NCBI GenBank assembly: GCA_022539475.1
Contig: VCMS01000012.1
Span: 62,001 to 126,000 of the forward strand
From: Gracilaria domingensis
Lineage: Eukaryota; Rhodophyta; Florideophyceae; Gracilariales; Gracilariaceae
Reading direction: 5' to 3'
DNA: 64,000 nt
Shown here: positions 41,763 to 51,950 of the stretch, piece after piece
Layout: each line of letters opens with the position of its first letter
Position numbering within the stretch: the stretch's first letter is position 1
Position numbers and translations under genes: made by a program
The notes under the pieces: generated by a model
Database searches by the model: none
Seen by the model: the letters and a program-made list of their open reading frames with translations, nothing else
What the model was told of the DNA's origin: nothing

Positions 41763-43403
41763 ATGACCACATCCAAGCAGCCGGAATTAAGGCGTCGCCG
41801 CGGCAAGCAAAATGGAGACAGTTTGCAACCGGGCATCGCGTTTGATGCAACTGAGAAATCGCTCAAGTTCGGTGCCGTGAAGGCACAAGATCGTGATCCA
41901 GCTGCCAAGCTCGGGAAAATTAGAGTTGCTCCTGCGAATCGCCCGCCTGTTTTCACAGTCTATCAGACCGTTCTGGATTGGGTTATTATGATTGCACTGT
42001 TTGTCGCGGCGGGAATTGTGCGCTTTTATAAACTTGCGTATCCGGATGTGGTCGTGTTTGATGAGATTCATTACCTTGCGTTCGACAATCATGTGTTGAA
42101 TGGCACCTACTTTTTTGATGTGAATCCGGTATGGGGGAAGCTTGTCATTGCGTTTTTTGCCCGATTGGTGGGATATGATCCTTCTCATGCGCCGCCCGGT
42201 CTGAGTGAGAAGGTCGTGAGTCCTCTTCAGGCGTTCGCCGCACGAGCGCCTTGCGCATTCTTTGGGACGCTCACAGTGCCAGTGTTTTATAAGGTTTGCA
42301 GGTGGTTGCATCTTAGTACATATGCATCTGTCGTCGGGTCCGCGTTCATACTCTTTGATTGCATGCATGTCATTCAGAGCCGTGTTGCAATGGTCGATTC
42401 TGTGCTGGTGTTTTGGACTTGCTTTTCTGTCATGTGCGCGTTTACTCTGTGGGATCAGAAGAACTACATCATCTTTAAAGGCAAGGATGTACGCGTTTCA
42501 TCCGTGCTGAATATGATCATGTTGCTCGTTGTCACGGGCATAAACTGCGGCTTGTCAATCTCAGTGCGGTGGACTGCTTTCGCGACTCCCGTGCTCATCT
42601 TCATTATCAGCTTTTTCGGTGTGGGTCCGTTTCTTGTGGAACCTCTTAACTTCATCGAGCTTCTTGTGTTGTACGCGAGTGCGTTTGCAGGATATGCTGG
42701 GTCGTTCTGCTTGTTTCTCTTGCAAGTTAACAAGTCGGGCCCGGGAGATGGGTTCATGAGTGCGCCATTCCAGGCTTGTTTGAAGGGAAACAAGTTTGCG
42801 GAATCTGGCCCGTGCGCAATGTCGTATCTTGGGCGCGTATGGGAGATCAACAAACAGATATTCAATTACTCAAAGCAGATCCGGGGAAAGGACAAATGGG
42901 GCTCTTCATGGTTCCAGTGGATCATCAATTGGAGGGGCGCCTTGTATTACAGATGGAGTGATGCGCAGAAGAAGTTGCTAGCGATCATCTATGTGCTAAT
43001 GAACCCTGCAATGACGTTCTTGATCAATGCTTTGATGGCGGTGTTTATTGCTGGACTGTTCTACGTTGTACGGTATCGGAAGCAGTTGCAAGTGAATGAG
43101 GCACTGAAGGCACATCTACGGCGTGGAAGCGTGATGTTCTTTGGATGGGTGTTGAGTATGCTGCCTACGATGGTGGTGTACCGGTCGGGTCCGGTGTATC
43201 AGTATCTACCCGGCTTATTCTTTGCACAGGCATTAGCTGCAGTCGGGTTTGACTTGATTCCGAGAAAGTTTCGGCCGGCTGCGAGCGTGTTAGTTATAGC
43301 GGCTTTAGTTGCAGGGTTCGTGTACTGGAGCCCTTGGGTGTATGGATCAGTTCTTTCGGAAGAAGATCATATAAGACGAAGGTGGCTGCCTCGTTGGGAC
43401 TAG
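41763..43403 (+). CDS. Dolichyl-phosphate-mannose-protein mannosyltransferase, MIR-less (546 aa)
   Basis: The GT39 family transfers mannose from dolichyl phosphate to Ser/Thr of proteins in the endoplasmic reticulum. ATG 41763 (MTTSKQPELRRRRGK) is chosen because family similarity starts with the basic cytoplasmic tail. The first membrane span, VIMIALFVAAGIVRF, is followed by the hallmark luminal loop (VVFDEIHYLAFDNHVLNGTYFFDVNPV) with the acidic DE pair and the VWGKLVIA segment. About ten membrane spans follow. After SGPGDGFMSAPFQACLKGN, where fungal and animal PMTs carry about 180 residues of MIR repeats, only about 60 residues precede the C-terminal spans (RGALYYRWSDAQKK, then YLPGLFFAQALAAV). 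At 546 aa it is much shorter than the usual 750-900. Identity is firm; loss of MIR could alter acceptor choice. Confidence 0.88.
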   Translation: MTTSKQPELRRRRGKQNGDSLQPGIAFDATEKSLKFGAVKAQDRDPAAKLGKIRVAPANRPPVFTVYQTVLDWVIMIALFVAAGIVRFYKLAYPDVVVFDEIHYLAFDNHVLNGTYFFDVNPVWGKLVIAFFARLVGYDPSHAPPGLSEKVVSPLQAFAARAPCAFFGTLTVPVFYKVCRWLHLSTYASVVGSAFILFDCMHVIQSRVAMVDSVLVFWTCFSVMCAFTLWDQKNYIIFKGKDVRVSSVLNMIMLLVVTGINCGLSISVRWTAFATPVLIFIISFFGVGPFLVEPLNFIELLVLYASAFAGYAGSFCLFLLQVNKSGPGDGFMSAPFQACLKGNKFAESGPCAMSYLGRVWEINKQIFNYSKQIRGKDKWGSSWFQWIINWRGALYYRWSDAQKKLLAIIYVLMNPAMTFLINALMAVFIAGLFYVVRYRKQLQVNEALKAHLRRGSVMFFGWVLSMLPTMVVYRSGPVYQYLPGLFFAQALAAVGFDLIPRKFRPAASVLVIAALVAGFVYWSPWVYGSVLSEEDHIRRRWLPRWD

Positions 43404-43588
43404 TAGTGTATCATGGTAGCATAGAAGGTGGCGATAGAGGGTGGCGATTTGTACAAAACGAAACAATTGGACGTTGCTGTGACACAGGGCGGCATTTTTT
43501 TTTACACAGATGGTGACGTAGATACATGCGAAACAACAAATGATGACAACTTGGCTAGACCTTGTGACGTGAGGCGCGAGATAACAAT

Positions 43589-43855
43589 TTACAGACTCTG
43601 GGTGTTGGCGTAGTTGACGGCAACATTAGTGTGTGTGTCCACTGAGACGAAGGCAAGCTTAGTAGAGCTGACGGTAGCAGGAGCTTCCTCTTCCTCTTCA
43701 TCCGACGAACACAGAGCCATGGCCAGCGGAATGGCTACAGCGACCGCCAGCACGGCGACAGAGACGCCAATAATGATTTTGCGACGGTCAATTTTGCACT
43801 CATCATCCTTCTTCTCGGGGGCCGGGGTGGTGGCGGGCGTGGTTGTCTCGGGCAT
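43589..43855 (-). CDS. Small single-span membrane protein (88 aa)
   Basis: ATG 43855 (MPETTTPATTPAPEKKDD) starts a Thr/Pro-rich head, followed by a basic KIDRRK, one hydrophobic span (IIIGVSVAVLAVAVAIPLAMAL), an acidic SSDEEEEE patch and a short polar tail. The open frame extends upstream to 44059, but that part is Arg/Pro-rich without family features. No homologue was recognised. It is convergent with the mannosyltransferase gene, whose stop lies 185 bp away. Confidence 0.55.
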   Translation of the reverse strand: MPETTTPATTPAPEKKDDECKIDRRKIIIGVSVAVLAVAVAIPLAMALCSSDEEEEEAPATVSSTKLAFVSVDTHTNVAVNYANTQSL

Positions 43856-44406
43856 GATGGAGCAGTGCGGCGTCGAGCAGAAGGAGGGCCGTCTTTGGCT
43901 GAACGCAAGGCTGATGGGGAGGTGGAGGGGAGCGGGTCGCGACGTGGGGGTCTGCGGCACGAATATACGCAGGGCAGTTCGCATCTTTTTTACTCGGAGA
44001 GGCGCGAGGTGGTGCCGAGATAGGGTTTGCCAACACGCGCACGCCATTGGTCGCGCCACTCTCTCGTAGCAGCCAAGCGCCGTGCCATGTCAGCGCACGC
44101 ATGCCACGCTGCCAGCGCGACCACGTCGCATGTGGCGCCCCCGCGCATGTAAGCAGGATGGTCATGCTGACGGAAAGCTGCGCTGCGTATCTCGCGGGTG
44201 CGAAACGGTCAGCTTGGCGGCGCACGCGCCTGCCTGCCATGTCAGTGGCGGCGTTGCTTTCGCGTGGTGAAAGAGCGAGTTCCGAACTTGTACGTTGTGC
44301 GTGCCGCTCCGCTCCGGCTCGTCGCTTCGCTCCGCGCTCTTGTCGACCTGCTGCGCGCGTCCACTTGGCTGCCTTCTCCGAGCGAGTGCGGCTTGCAAGC
44401 GACATC

Positions 44407-44922
44407 ATGCAGACGCATAATGCCGCCGTTCTCAAGCCCGTGCCGAAGACCATTTTGAGTCCGCCTTCTCGCTCCGGCGTGCTGTCTGTGTACGCCACGA
44501 AGCTCGTGGCGCTGGGCTTTGTTTGGTTGTGTTCCATCGTCGTGTGGGGGCATCAGGCTAATGTGGCCGCTGTGGTTGACAAGTGCAATGCCCGATGTAT
44601 CATACACATCACCTTTGCCATAATCTCATGGTTCTTTACGTCTTCGCTGTTGGTTGTCAATTATCGTGCAGAGTCGGCGCGCACCGAAGGAACGGGAGGT
44701 TGCGAGCCCCAGCTTACTGCCTTGCTTATTTTCTTTTGGATCTTCGTGGTGGCCAGTGCTAGTACCCACAACGGCGCCGATTTTATCATCAGGTGGTTTG
44801 CGTGGCTTGGCTTTTTCGGCAGTGTTTATGCCACTTTCAAATCGTATCACTCATTCAAAGAGGGCGATTTGCCCACTGCTTTACCCGATAACTTTGATGA
44901 GGAAAACTATGTGTATGGATGA
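44407..44922 (+). CDS. Four-span membrane protein, paralogue A (171 aa)
   Basis: ATG 44407 (MQTHNAAVLKPVPKT) matches the start of the paralogue at 45812. Four hydrophobic segments are seen: VALGFVWLCSIVVWG, IIHITFAIISWFFTSSLLVV, LTALLIFFWIFVVASAS and IIRWFAWLGFFGSVYATF, with a tyrosine-containing cytoplasmic tail (FDEENYVYG). The two loop cysteines (DKCNARC) correspond to those of the paralogue (DVCSSLC). Length and topology recall MARVEL/synaptogyrin-type vesicle proteins, but this is a resemblance only. The gene is oriented toward its paralogue. Confidence 0.72.
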   Translation: MQTHNAAVLKPVPKTILSPPSRSGVLSVYATKLVALGFVWLCSIVVWGHQANVAAVVDKCNARCIIHITFAIISWFFTSSLLVVNYRAESARTEGTGGCEPQLTALLIFFWIFVVASASTHNGADFIIRWFAWLGFFGSVYATFKSYHSFKEGDLPTALPDNFDEENYVYG

Positions 44923-45224
44923 GCGTGCATCTTGTGCCCTGTCCCTTTCTTTGTTTCTTCCTCGCGCCATTCACATGTACATAATGTATTCTTCCGCGTA
45001 AATCGCTGCCTAAATCTTTATGCCTTTCCGTAAACGCATTCTTATTGCTTCGCTTCTTGCTTCGCATTTACTCTCCCGTGTAGTACCCGTCCATTCAACG
45101 CACAAGTGTTACAAATTGCCTCATTCTCATTTACACACATGCCCTTAAGACTCACTACACAATTATATCACCGTGTACTTCCGGGGTAGTAAACATTTAT
45201 CTGCATCCCCAAAACACCGTCTCG

Positions 45225-45812
45225 TTACGAAAAGTTGGCATATTCCTCGTCTTCAGCTGCTTGCGTCGCAAAGTTCTCCTCGTATTGCAGTGTCAGTCTT
45301 TCTTCCTCCCTCGCATTGTGCGCCTTGTAAGACCCATAGATGCTTCCGAAAAACGCCAGCCATCCGAAGAATATGGCGATTTCGCTCGTGTGAAACGAAA
45401 CGCCGCCCAAACCCCCTGGTGGCTGTTCCACAGCCGATAATAAAGATACGCCGACCGTCCACCATATCGCCAACGCAAACATGGCGTGCTTCTCGCTTTG
45501 TGACGTATACCAAGTCAAGGCCTCTGTCTTCCCTTTCCATTGCACCAAATGCGCCACTAACATGGCGCTGGTCATCACGAACGACACCACGCCCCATGCT
45601 ATCGACGATTTGCACAACGAAGAACAAACGTCGGTGGAATTTGCAAACTCCGATGTACTACCAAACACCACAATGGAACACAACCACACAAACGCCTCGC
45701 AAACGATCTTCTGAGCATACAAAGAGATTTCTCCAGAGCGTGGCGTACCGGGTGGCGGCCCGCGATCATCGAAACCATCATCTCTCTTGGCTGACAACAA
45801 AGGAGTAGACAT
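45225..45812 (-). CDS. Four-span membrane protein, paralogue B (195 aa)
   Basis: ATG 45812 (MSTPLLSAKRDDGFDD). Shares with paralogue A the segments FVWLCSIVVFG (FVWLCSIVVWG in A), the loop DVCSSLC, and the last span FFGWLAFFGSIYGSYKAH (WFAWLGFFGSVYATFKSYH in A). The genes face each other tail-to-tail with about 300 bp between stops, an inverted duplication. Four spans are predicted, with a glutamate-rich C-terminus (AAEDEEYANFS). A MARVEL/synaptogyrin-like fold is suggested, not shown. Confidence 0.72.
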   Translation of the reverse strand: MSTPLLSAKRDDGFDDRGPPPGTPRSGEISLYAQKIVCEAFVWLCSIVVFGSTSEFANSTDVCSSLCKSSIAWGVVSFVMTSAMLVAHLVQWKGKTEALTWYTSQSEKHAMFALAIWWTVGVSLLSAVEQPPGGLGGVSFHTSEIAIFFGWLAFFGSIYGSYKAHNAREEERLTLQYEENFATQAAEDEEYANFS

Positions 45813-46885
45813 GACGCTCTTCGCAGCTTCTCTGCGCTCAAGTTGTATGCAATTTTTGCAGCCGTTGGCAGGCAAAAGGTTCACAGCTCACAGCGGTAGA
45901 CGCGCGAGCTTTGTCATGGGCGAAGGGCGAGTGGCGGCCTCGGTGGCAGGTGAAAGCTTCTAACGGTGGCGGGGGGGATGAACATTTGGTTTTGCGCCAT
46001 GCGTTGTCAGCAGCCTGTAAGTTGCTTGTCAGAATGTCACGTAACGGCCGTAGACGTACGTCTGCTGTTCCTCAATCCGATTTCAAACTTTGAACGGAAA
46101 AATTCATCACCGTTGGCCCCCTCTCCTGCTGCCCTGCAAGTGCTGTCGTTATACCTTCGTTTTGGGGCGGACTGCCACTCGTACTCTCAGGTAACCTGAG
46201 TCAGTATGTCTTTGCGATCGCTACCATGTGTACCAATGTGTACCAGCGTACCGCCACAGACTACAGGCTCCCACTTAGTACGAGTCACCAATGCACCGAA
46301 GGCAGCTGTACAAATCACCGATGAGAATTGCTAGCTGGTACGTATGTGGCTCCCTAGCTCCGAAGAACTTGAGTTGAGGGAAACCTCTGTGTCCAAGTAC
46401 GTGAATTAAAGCCATGTTCTTGGAACTCGAGTTTCAGTTGAGGCCACAACCGTTGAGGTCCATGAGCTTGGACTGTTTCGCTGAAAAGAAATCTCACATC
46501 CTTCAATAGGAAGAGACAAGCGAATTTTGATTGCAAACTTGCCAAACCCCAAGATTGATGAAACGCTGTATCCGTGAAGTCGGTTGTTGTCGCTATTCAT
46601 GACGACCGAAACATTCGCACCATCAACGAAAGGTATCTTTGAAAGCAACAAGAACAGTTTACGATATGTCCAGTCCTAATTTTGCGCCCTACAGAAGATG
46701 ACAATAGCTGTCAATGGATACGGCAAGAACTTTTGATGCAGTGACTTCAGGCAGTGAAACGAGAAATGGGTGCGAATAATCGTTTGCATCTCTAGTTAGA
46801 AAGTTTAATGGTCTGTATTTCAGACTCTGAAAGTGACTATTGATCCACATTCAGCAGGTAACGTACACGTAGAATGGGCAGCACG
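45813..46885. other. Intergenic region, nothing recognised
   Basis: About 1.1 kb between the four-span gene and the 3' end of the RAE1 gene. Short ORFs only; none has domain features. Confidence 0.5.
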
Positions 46886-47971
46886 CTAACGACGTGTACC
46901 ACCTACTAGCTTGCTGTTGCTTCTTTTCCCTTTCACCTCCGCCGGCTGCACCGCGTGCAATAATATGTATTTCCGATCTGACGTTGGATTGGAATGGGCG
47001 GCACCCTTGCTCCAGTCGTATCCGACAGCGTACGCGAAGATATTACCGTCTGAGCTAAATGCTGTTGCCGTAATGGGTTGATTAAGCCTCTGGAACTGCT
47101 TGAGACGATGCTTGTTGTCCTTGTCCCAGAAGTTGAAACCACCGTCCCCTCCCGCGGTGGCAAACGTTCCATGTTGCTCATGGAACGATATTGAGTTGAC
47201 GGGATAAATAATGTTGTTGTCTGCATCACGATGACACTTGAACGCGAAATCTAAGTTCTTCCGGTCCTTCTCGTGAACATGATCGATGCTTACACGCCCT
47301 TCTATAGAGCCAACTGCGTAGCCGCTCTGGTCCGGAAAAGTTGCCAGACATCTGAATTGGTATTTGAGCTGTGCCATCTTTTCGTGGTAGACCACAGTGG
47401 GCTTCCGGATATCATAAACACGCAACTTTCTATCTGCCGTGCCAGCGACAAGCAACGGTGCTCGAACATCCATGCAGTACACTCTTTCGGAAAGGGGAAC
47501 AGATCCCATCGGAGTCCCCGTTGGAGCTCGCACATCCCAATACTTGATAGTCTTGTCCCATGATCCAGTGACCACACATGGAGACCCATTTCCCAGGTCC
47601 TTGCAATAAAATACATGGCGAATCGGCGCATCGTGAGCGGCGACGGTAGAAAAGTTGCCAGAGCTGAGCTGCCACATTCGAGCCACTTTGTCAACTCCTG
47701 CAGAAAACACAGCTTGGCCGTCTGCACTCCACGAGACGTCCAGAACAGGTCCTTGGTGCTGTTTCATACCAACAGGGTTGGATTGGCCGTTGGACTGCAG
47801 CTCCCAACACCTTACTTCATTATCCCACGATGCAGACACCAGGAAGGACTTGGGAGCCAGTGTTTGAGGCGAGAAAGCAAGTGACTGCACGGTGTCGTTT
47901 GGCGGTTGATTTAGAAGAACGTCATTGTTCGGATTATGCGGAGCGCCCGTGTTTCCACTGGCAAACGCCAT
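46886..47971 (-). CDS. RAE1: RAE1/Gle2-type WD40 mRNA export factor (361 aa)
   Basis: RAE1 binds a GLEBS motif of nucleoporin NUP98 at the nuclear pore and takes part in mRNA export and spindle function. ATG 47971 gives MAFASGNTGAPHNPNND, then the first blade NDTVQSLAFSPQ. Seven WD40 blades fill the protein: LVSASWDNEVRCWEL, VFSAGVDKVARMWQL, VTGSWDKTIKYWDVRAP, LVAGTADRKLRVYDI, GSIEGRVSIDHV, and the family hallmark GGFNFWDKDNKHRLKQF followed by NIFAYAVGYDWSKG. Length is normal for the family (about 350-370). The gene is intronless. It is divergent from the acyl-CoA-binding protein gene, with about 600 bp between start codons. Confidence 0.93.
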   Translation of the reverse strand: MAFASGNTGAPHNPNNDVLLNQPPNDTVQSLAFSPQTLAPKSFLVSASWDNEVRCWELQSNGQSNPVGMKQHQGPVLDVSWSADGQAVFSAGVDKVARMWQLSSGNFSTVAAHDAPIRHVFYCKDLGNGSPCVVTGSWDKTIKYWDVRAPTGTPMGSVPLSERVYCMDVRAPLLVAGTADRKLRVYDIRKPTVVYHEKMAQLKYQFRCLATFPDQSGYAVGSIEGRVSIDHVHEKDRKNLDFAFKCHRDADNNIIYPVNSISFHEQHGTFATAGGDGGFNFWDKDNKHRLKQFQRLNQPITATAFSSDGNIFAYAVGYDWSKGAAHSNPTSDRKYILLHAVQPAEVKGKRSNSKLVGGTRR

Positions 47972-48572
47972 TGCTGAAAGGATGCAAGCTTACCCCGTGT
48001 TTGAGAGCCGTGCCGAATTGAGAATGATGGTAGAAAAGGCTTCTTGGAGAGAAACGCGGATGGAGGCTTCACTTTGCGGTGAGCTCCGCGGGGCAAACGC
48101 TTGCGATAACAAGGTCGAACTTCGAAGTAGAGAGAAAAAATCATGAAGTCGTCACATCCGGAGAGAGAATTCCAAAGTCGTCTTAAAAACATGCAGATCC
48201 GTGCACAGTTTGCATCGTGGATCAACGGATGCTTTTTTCCATTCTGCTGCGCAGATGCACTCATATAATTGGTTCCCGTTCTCCACTTGTCGTGCGACGA
48301 ATGGCTAATATTCCGGATTCCTTCCCAGGTTCCATAACCTTGTTTTGGACAAAGTGGAACTCGTAACCTTCGGTTCGGCAGCCTACCAGGGGTACCAAAG
48401 GTACCCGCCAAGGTTGGTTACATGACATGTGTCGGTTGTCGAGTGTCAGATCACAGACTTGCTCGTACACAAGATCTTCCATGCCCTTCATCCACTCCTT
48501 GACTCTGCCTTCTCCTCGACGACGAAAGAGCCGACCCTTTCCCCTACTCCAGATCTGAAAGCGACAAAAGAA
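47972..48572. promoter_or_regulatory. Divergent promoter region, RAE1 and ACBP
   Basis: 600 bp between opposite start codons. A GGTACC-containing short repeat (CCAGGGGTACCAAAGGTACC) lies at about 48390. No TATA box clear enough to name. Confidence 0.35.
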
Positions 48573-48925
48573 ATGGGTATCCCAGAAGTATTTAAGGAGT
48601 CTGCTGAGCGCGTGAAACAGCTGCCGGATGCCTCCAACGACGACAAACTCGAGCTTTATTCCCTATTCAAGCAATCTAACATTGGTGACTGTAACACAAG
48701 TAAGTTGTAGTGCCTCATCCCACACTGATGTATGCAATTGAAAGAAAATCATTTTCTGACTCAAGTGCCATCTTAGATCGCCCGGGTGGTGTGTTTAACC
48801 TATCTGAAAAGGCGAAGTGGGATGCGTGGAACGCCCGAAAGGGTATGGCTCAGGAAGAGGCCATGAAGGCTTATATTGGCAAGGTGGACACTCTTTGTGG
48901 TACTAGCTTTGGCTCCCAAATCTAA
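48573..48925 (+). CDS. Acyl-CoA-binding protein, two exons (91 aa)
   Basis: ACBP binds long-chain acyl-CoA esters in the cytosol. Exon 1 is 48573-48699 and exon 2 is 48777-48925, joined across a 77-bp intron with GTAAGT donor and TTAG acceptor. The spliced product is 91 residues, the usual size. Visible signature: [12 protein letters not shown], then [56 protein letters not shown]. The ligand-contact YSLFKQ and KAKWDAWN segments are conserved. The frame is open upstream to 48429, but that part lacks family similarity, so ATG 48573 is preferred. One of only two clear introns found in recognised genes of this window. Confidence 0.92.
48700..48776 (+). other. Intron of the ACBP gene
   Basis: 77 bp, donor GTAAGT, acceptor ATCTTAG. 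Removal restores the conserved GDCNTNRPGG motif. Confidence 0.9.
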
Positions 48926-51068
48926 GCTTCAGTTTTTGGGCGTTGCGGAGAAAATTGAGTAAAGTCAAGTGAGGTCCCCAAGAAAAGGCTGAGCTTGCCA
49001 TAGCTATTGATATCTTACAGATTGGCTTGATCGCCTTTTTTTTGTTGACATGAATTGGCTGCTTTGGGCAGAGGGACTGAGTCGAGCCTTGCCTACGCTC
49101 AGACAACTGAAGGTTAAGACCTCTTCTCTTAAGATAAAACTTGTTCACGACAAACATGTAGGAGAACTGATAACGTTAAACTCGCGACCGCTATGCAAGA
49201 TCCTGCAACTATTCTTATTGTCACGCGATGGTTGTCATTCGAACGTGAGAACGTAGGCGATGACCGTGCCTCCACGATGACTTGAACAAACATATTTGTG
49301 TTCCGCAACGCTTCTGCTGACAAAGATATCTCTCATTTCACCAAGCAAAAGGTGCACCCTGCTTCTAGTCCCTCTGCTCTCATGAATGTTTTCTTTGCCG
49401 GGAATCCAGTCTACTAAAAGACAGCGATTGGATTTGATATACGATTGTTCTTTATTCAGTATTCGCGTTTGCACACAGAGAGCTCTTGCGAGTTTCATGA
49501 CTGGAATGGTGTTGTCTGCATATTTTCATGGCCGTTTGACCTTCTCATATTACATTACTGTGTAATATGTTAAGGCCAAAGGGTTGATAATCTGCGAGGT
49601 GCTCATGCGTTAAGTCTGTCTGTCTATCTGTGTAAAGAACAACTCACGTTGTCTAAGATTATCCTTTCAAGTCGATGGGAGCAGCCCGTAGAGATAATTC
49701 ATTTGTGCCCATGCAGAGAGGGGTGGGCTTCGCCCTTGGCTCGCCGTTCATGTTACGAGAATCCGAACTTCTCATGTTCAGAAGTGTTGTCGATATTGGG
49801 TTCATGATACCAAATAGGAAGGTTGTCCCCTTTAGCCATTTGTGTCTACAACTAAATATGGGCTCAGCCGTTCTGTGCATCTTTCTTTCTCTAATGCGAT
49901 CCGCTTCTGATAGAGTTGCGGAAGGGCTATATATAGATATACACTTTTGAGCAAATGAACTACATCTAGATGACAACAGCTTGTTCTGCTCTGCTATGAA
50001 TCTCATTTTACATGATTCGAACCATGAAATTCTTCTGTCAACACAAACCCCGTGGGTTACGATTGCGAAAGAGCAAAAAGCAGACAAACAGAACTTTCGA
50101 GACTCCGTGCCTCATGTCGCCATTAATGTACTCGCAATTTACTGCTGACGTTCTGCACATGCCCGAGTCATGTCGACGCATAACCTCAGTTGCAACGTTT
50201 TCTTTGTCAAGAGGACGGAAAACAACAGCATGTTTAACTTTCCTGACATATTGGCATCTGCCGATGATCAAGAATCCTGAGAAAGGTTCATCATCATGAT
50301 GAACCTTTATCAGGATTCTTTGGTCTCTCTCTCTCTAGTACGGGCGCAGTGGTCTCATTCCTACTTTTTGCAGAGCGTTTTTGATAAAAGAAACGCTCTT
50401 TCACCAGAAAACCCAACACTCTTTCTGCTCATTTTCTTTGGTGTTGAAGCAGCCTCGAGAACTTTCTTCGATAATGAAAGGAAAGATGCATATGTATACC
50501 TGTATGATACATTCTGGGCCACTAAATGAGTTACACACTGGCCTGGTTATGTATGTCGACTGGGCCGTCGGCACTCCAGCCGACGTTGACGATGCAAATC
50601 AGGCATCTCCAGGCGGGGCGCGTTAGAGCTATTGATAGACGAAGCTCTTGAAAGATATTATTCCTGGAAAGAAATTCTTACTCGAGAAGCGCTCCGACAA
50701 CTGGTCATTTACGGGCTGTATCCTCGAGTATAACCATTTTACTCTCTTCTAGAAGGAAAAATGAGTCCTTCCACTTGAAGGGCGCATTTTTCCTTCTGGC
50801 TGAAATGAAGGATAGCCTCTCTGACTCTTCAAGCTCGTGACTGTTGACGTCAATCCTTCTCATAAATTATGCGTGAGCCACGGATGTATCGCTCCCAATT
50901 TACGCACACAAGCTTAATTCCGACTCATGTCGGTGCAGTGTCTCAAATGTGTATTTTATGAGCACTCCTTTTTAGTATAAAACTCTTCGAGTGCTTTTTC
51001 TCACCAACTCTGAACCATTATTTTAGACAGGTGATCTTGGCTGTTGTTCAAGCGTGAGATTACAATAT
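48926..51068. other. Long intergenic region with hairpins
   Basis: No gene supported over 2.1 kb. Notable inverted repeats: 49548-49570 (CATATTACA/TGTGTAATATG), 50269-50320 (near-perfect palindrome around CATCATCATGATG, with arms AAGAATCCTGA and TCAGGATTCTT) and about 50752-50800 (arms AGAAGGAAAAATG and CATTTTTCCTTCT). These may be relics of small elements or structured RNA. Confidence 0.5.
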
Positions 51069-51950
51069 TGGGGTCTTCCAGGAAAAGCCAGAATGACAAA
51101 GCGACAAACTCTGACCAATGAGAGCACCATAAAGCGTCGCGTAAGTCGCAATGACTTTGTCACCCTGGAGCGGGGGGTCCGAACCCCGCTTCAAAGTGAC
51201 AGTCGTAAGCTGACGGTAAACTAGTGGTATAAGCTTCTTTACAAACGTTTCAAACCTCTCTCGCTAAACTCTTTTCCTCCACAAAGCAGCATTTCTTGCT
51301 TCACCGTCATTGTAATGGCATATTCTCCAGTTAGTAAACTACTTCCTCTTCTTGACCGCAAAAATAATTGAGGCCGTGGTGTTCAAGCTGCAAATGAATT
51401 TCGGAGACGCACGCTTGCGCTCAGCGCAGAATGTTGTTGAACAAGGGCGACAGCGAACAATTCAGAAAATCGCTCTCGTAGATCTTCGTAGAACTCGTCT
51501 GGAAAGCAGCACTTTCATGAAGCAGTACAATACATCTGCGGCTCTAGTTTCCACCGCAACGTTGACCAAAAAGAGAAAGGTTCTTCCTTGCTTGTGCACT
51601 TGTTGCTCGCGTCGTCAAAAAAGTTCGAGCGCTGCGGTGAAGTTTCGTTTGTGCATGTTGGGCGGTGGCTGTTCGGGCTCGTGCCCGAAGAGCGCGAGGG
51701 TCTGAACTCCTTCAATTGAACGTGCTGGACTCAAATAGCGGTTTGCTCGGTGATGCGTGTCTTTACGGGTCCAAATGGAGCGCTATAGCTGAAGTCTGTG
51801 AGGAACAAGAAGCAATGCGACCGTACCGTTTAAATGCATTGGCGACAGCCATCACAAAAAAACTTTCTGTACGGTCCATGTAACCTGTAGGGCGTGTGCC
51901 AGGTGCTCTCTTTGTCATTCTGTCAGAGTAGCTTTTCCTGGAAGACCCCA
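51069..51950. mobile_element. Small inverted-repeat element (MITE-like, about 880 bp)
   Basis: The left end, 51069-51101, starts TGGGGTCTTCCAGGAAAAGC and is mirrored at 51910-51950, which carries one 8-bp insertion in the right arm. Inside, a GCGGGG/CCCCGC hairpin lies at about 51170-51189. A 117-codon ORF (51352-51705) shows no domain, so the element is probably non-autonomous. Target duplication is unclear (flanks ACAATAT and TTTATTC). Confidence 0.65.

Noticed and set aside
51168-51190. Possible tRNA T-arm (GGTCCGAACCCCGC)
   Set aside because: No acceptor stem or anticodon arm can be folded around it; it is a simple GC hairpin.
51352-51705. 117-aa ORF inside the inverted-repeat element
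   Set aside because: No transposase motif or other domain; too short to support as a gene.
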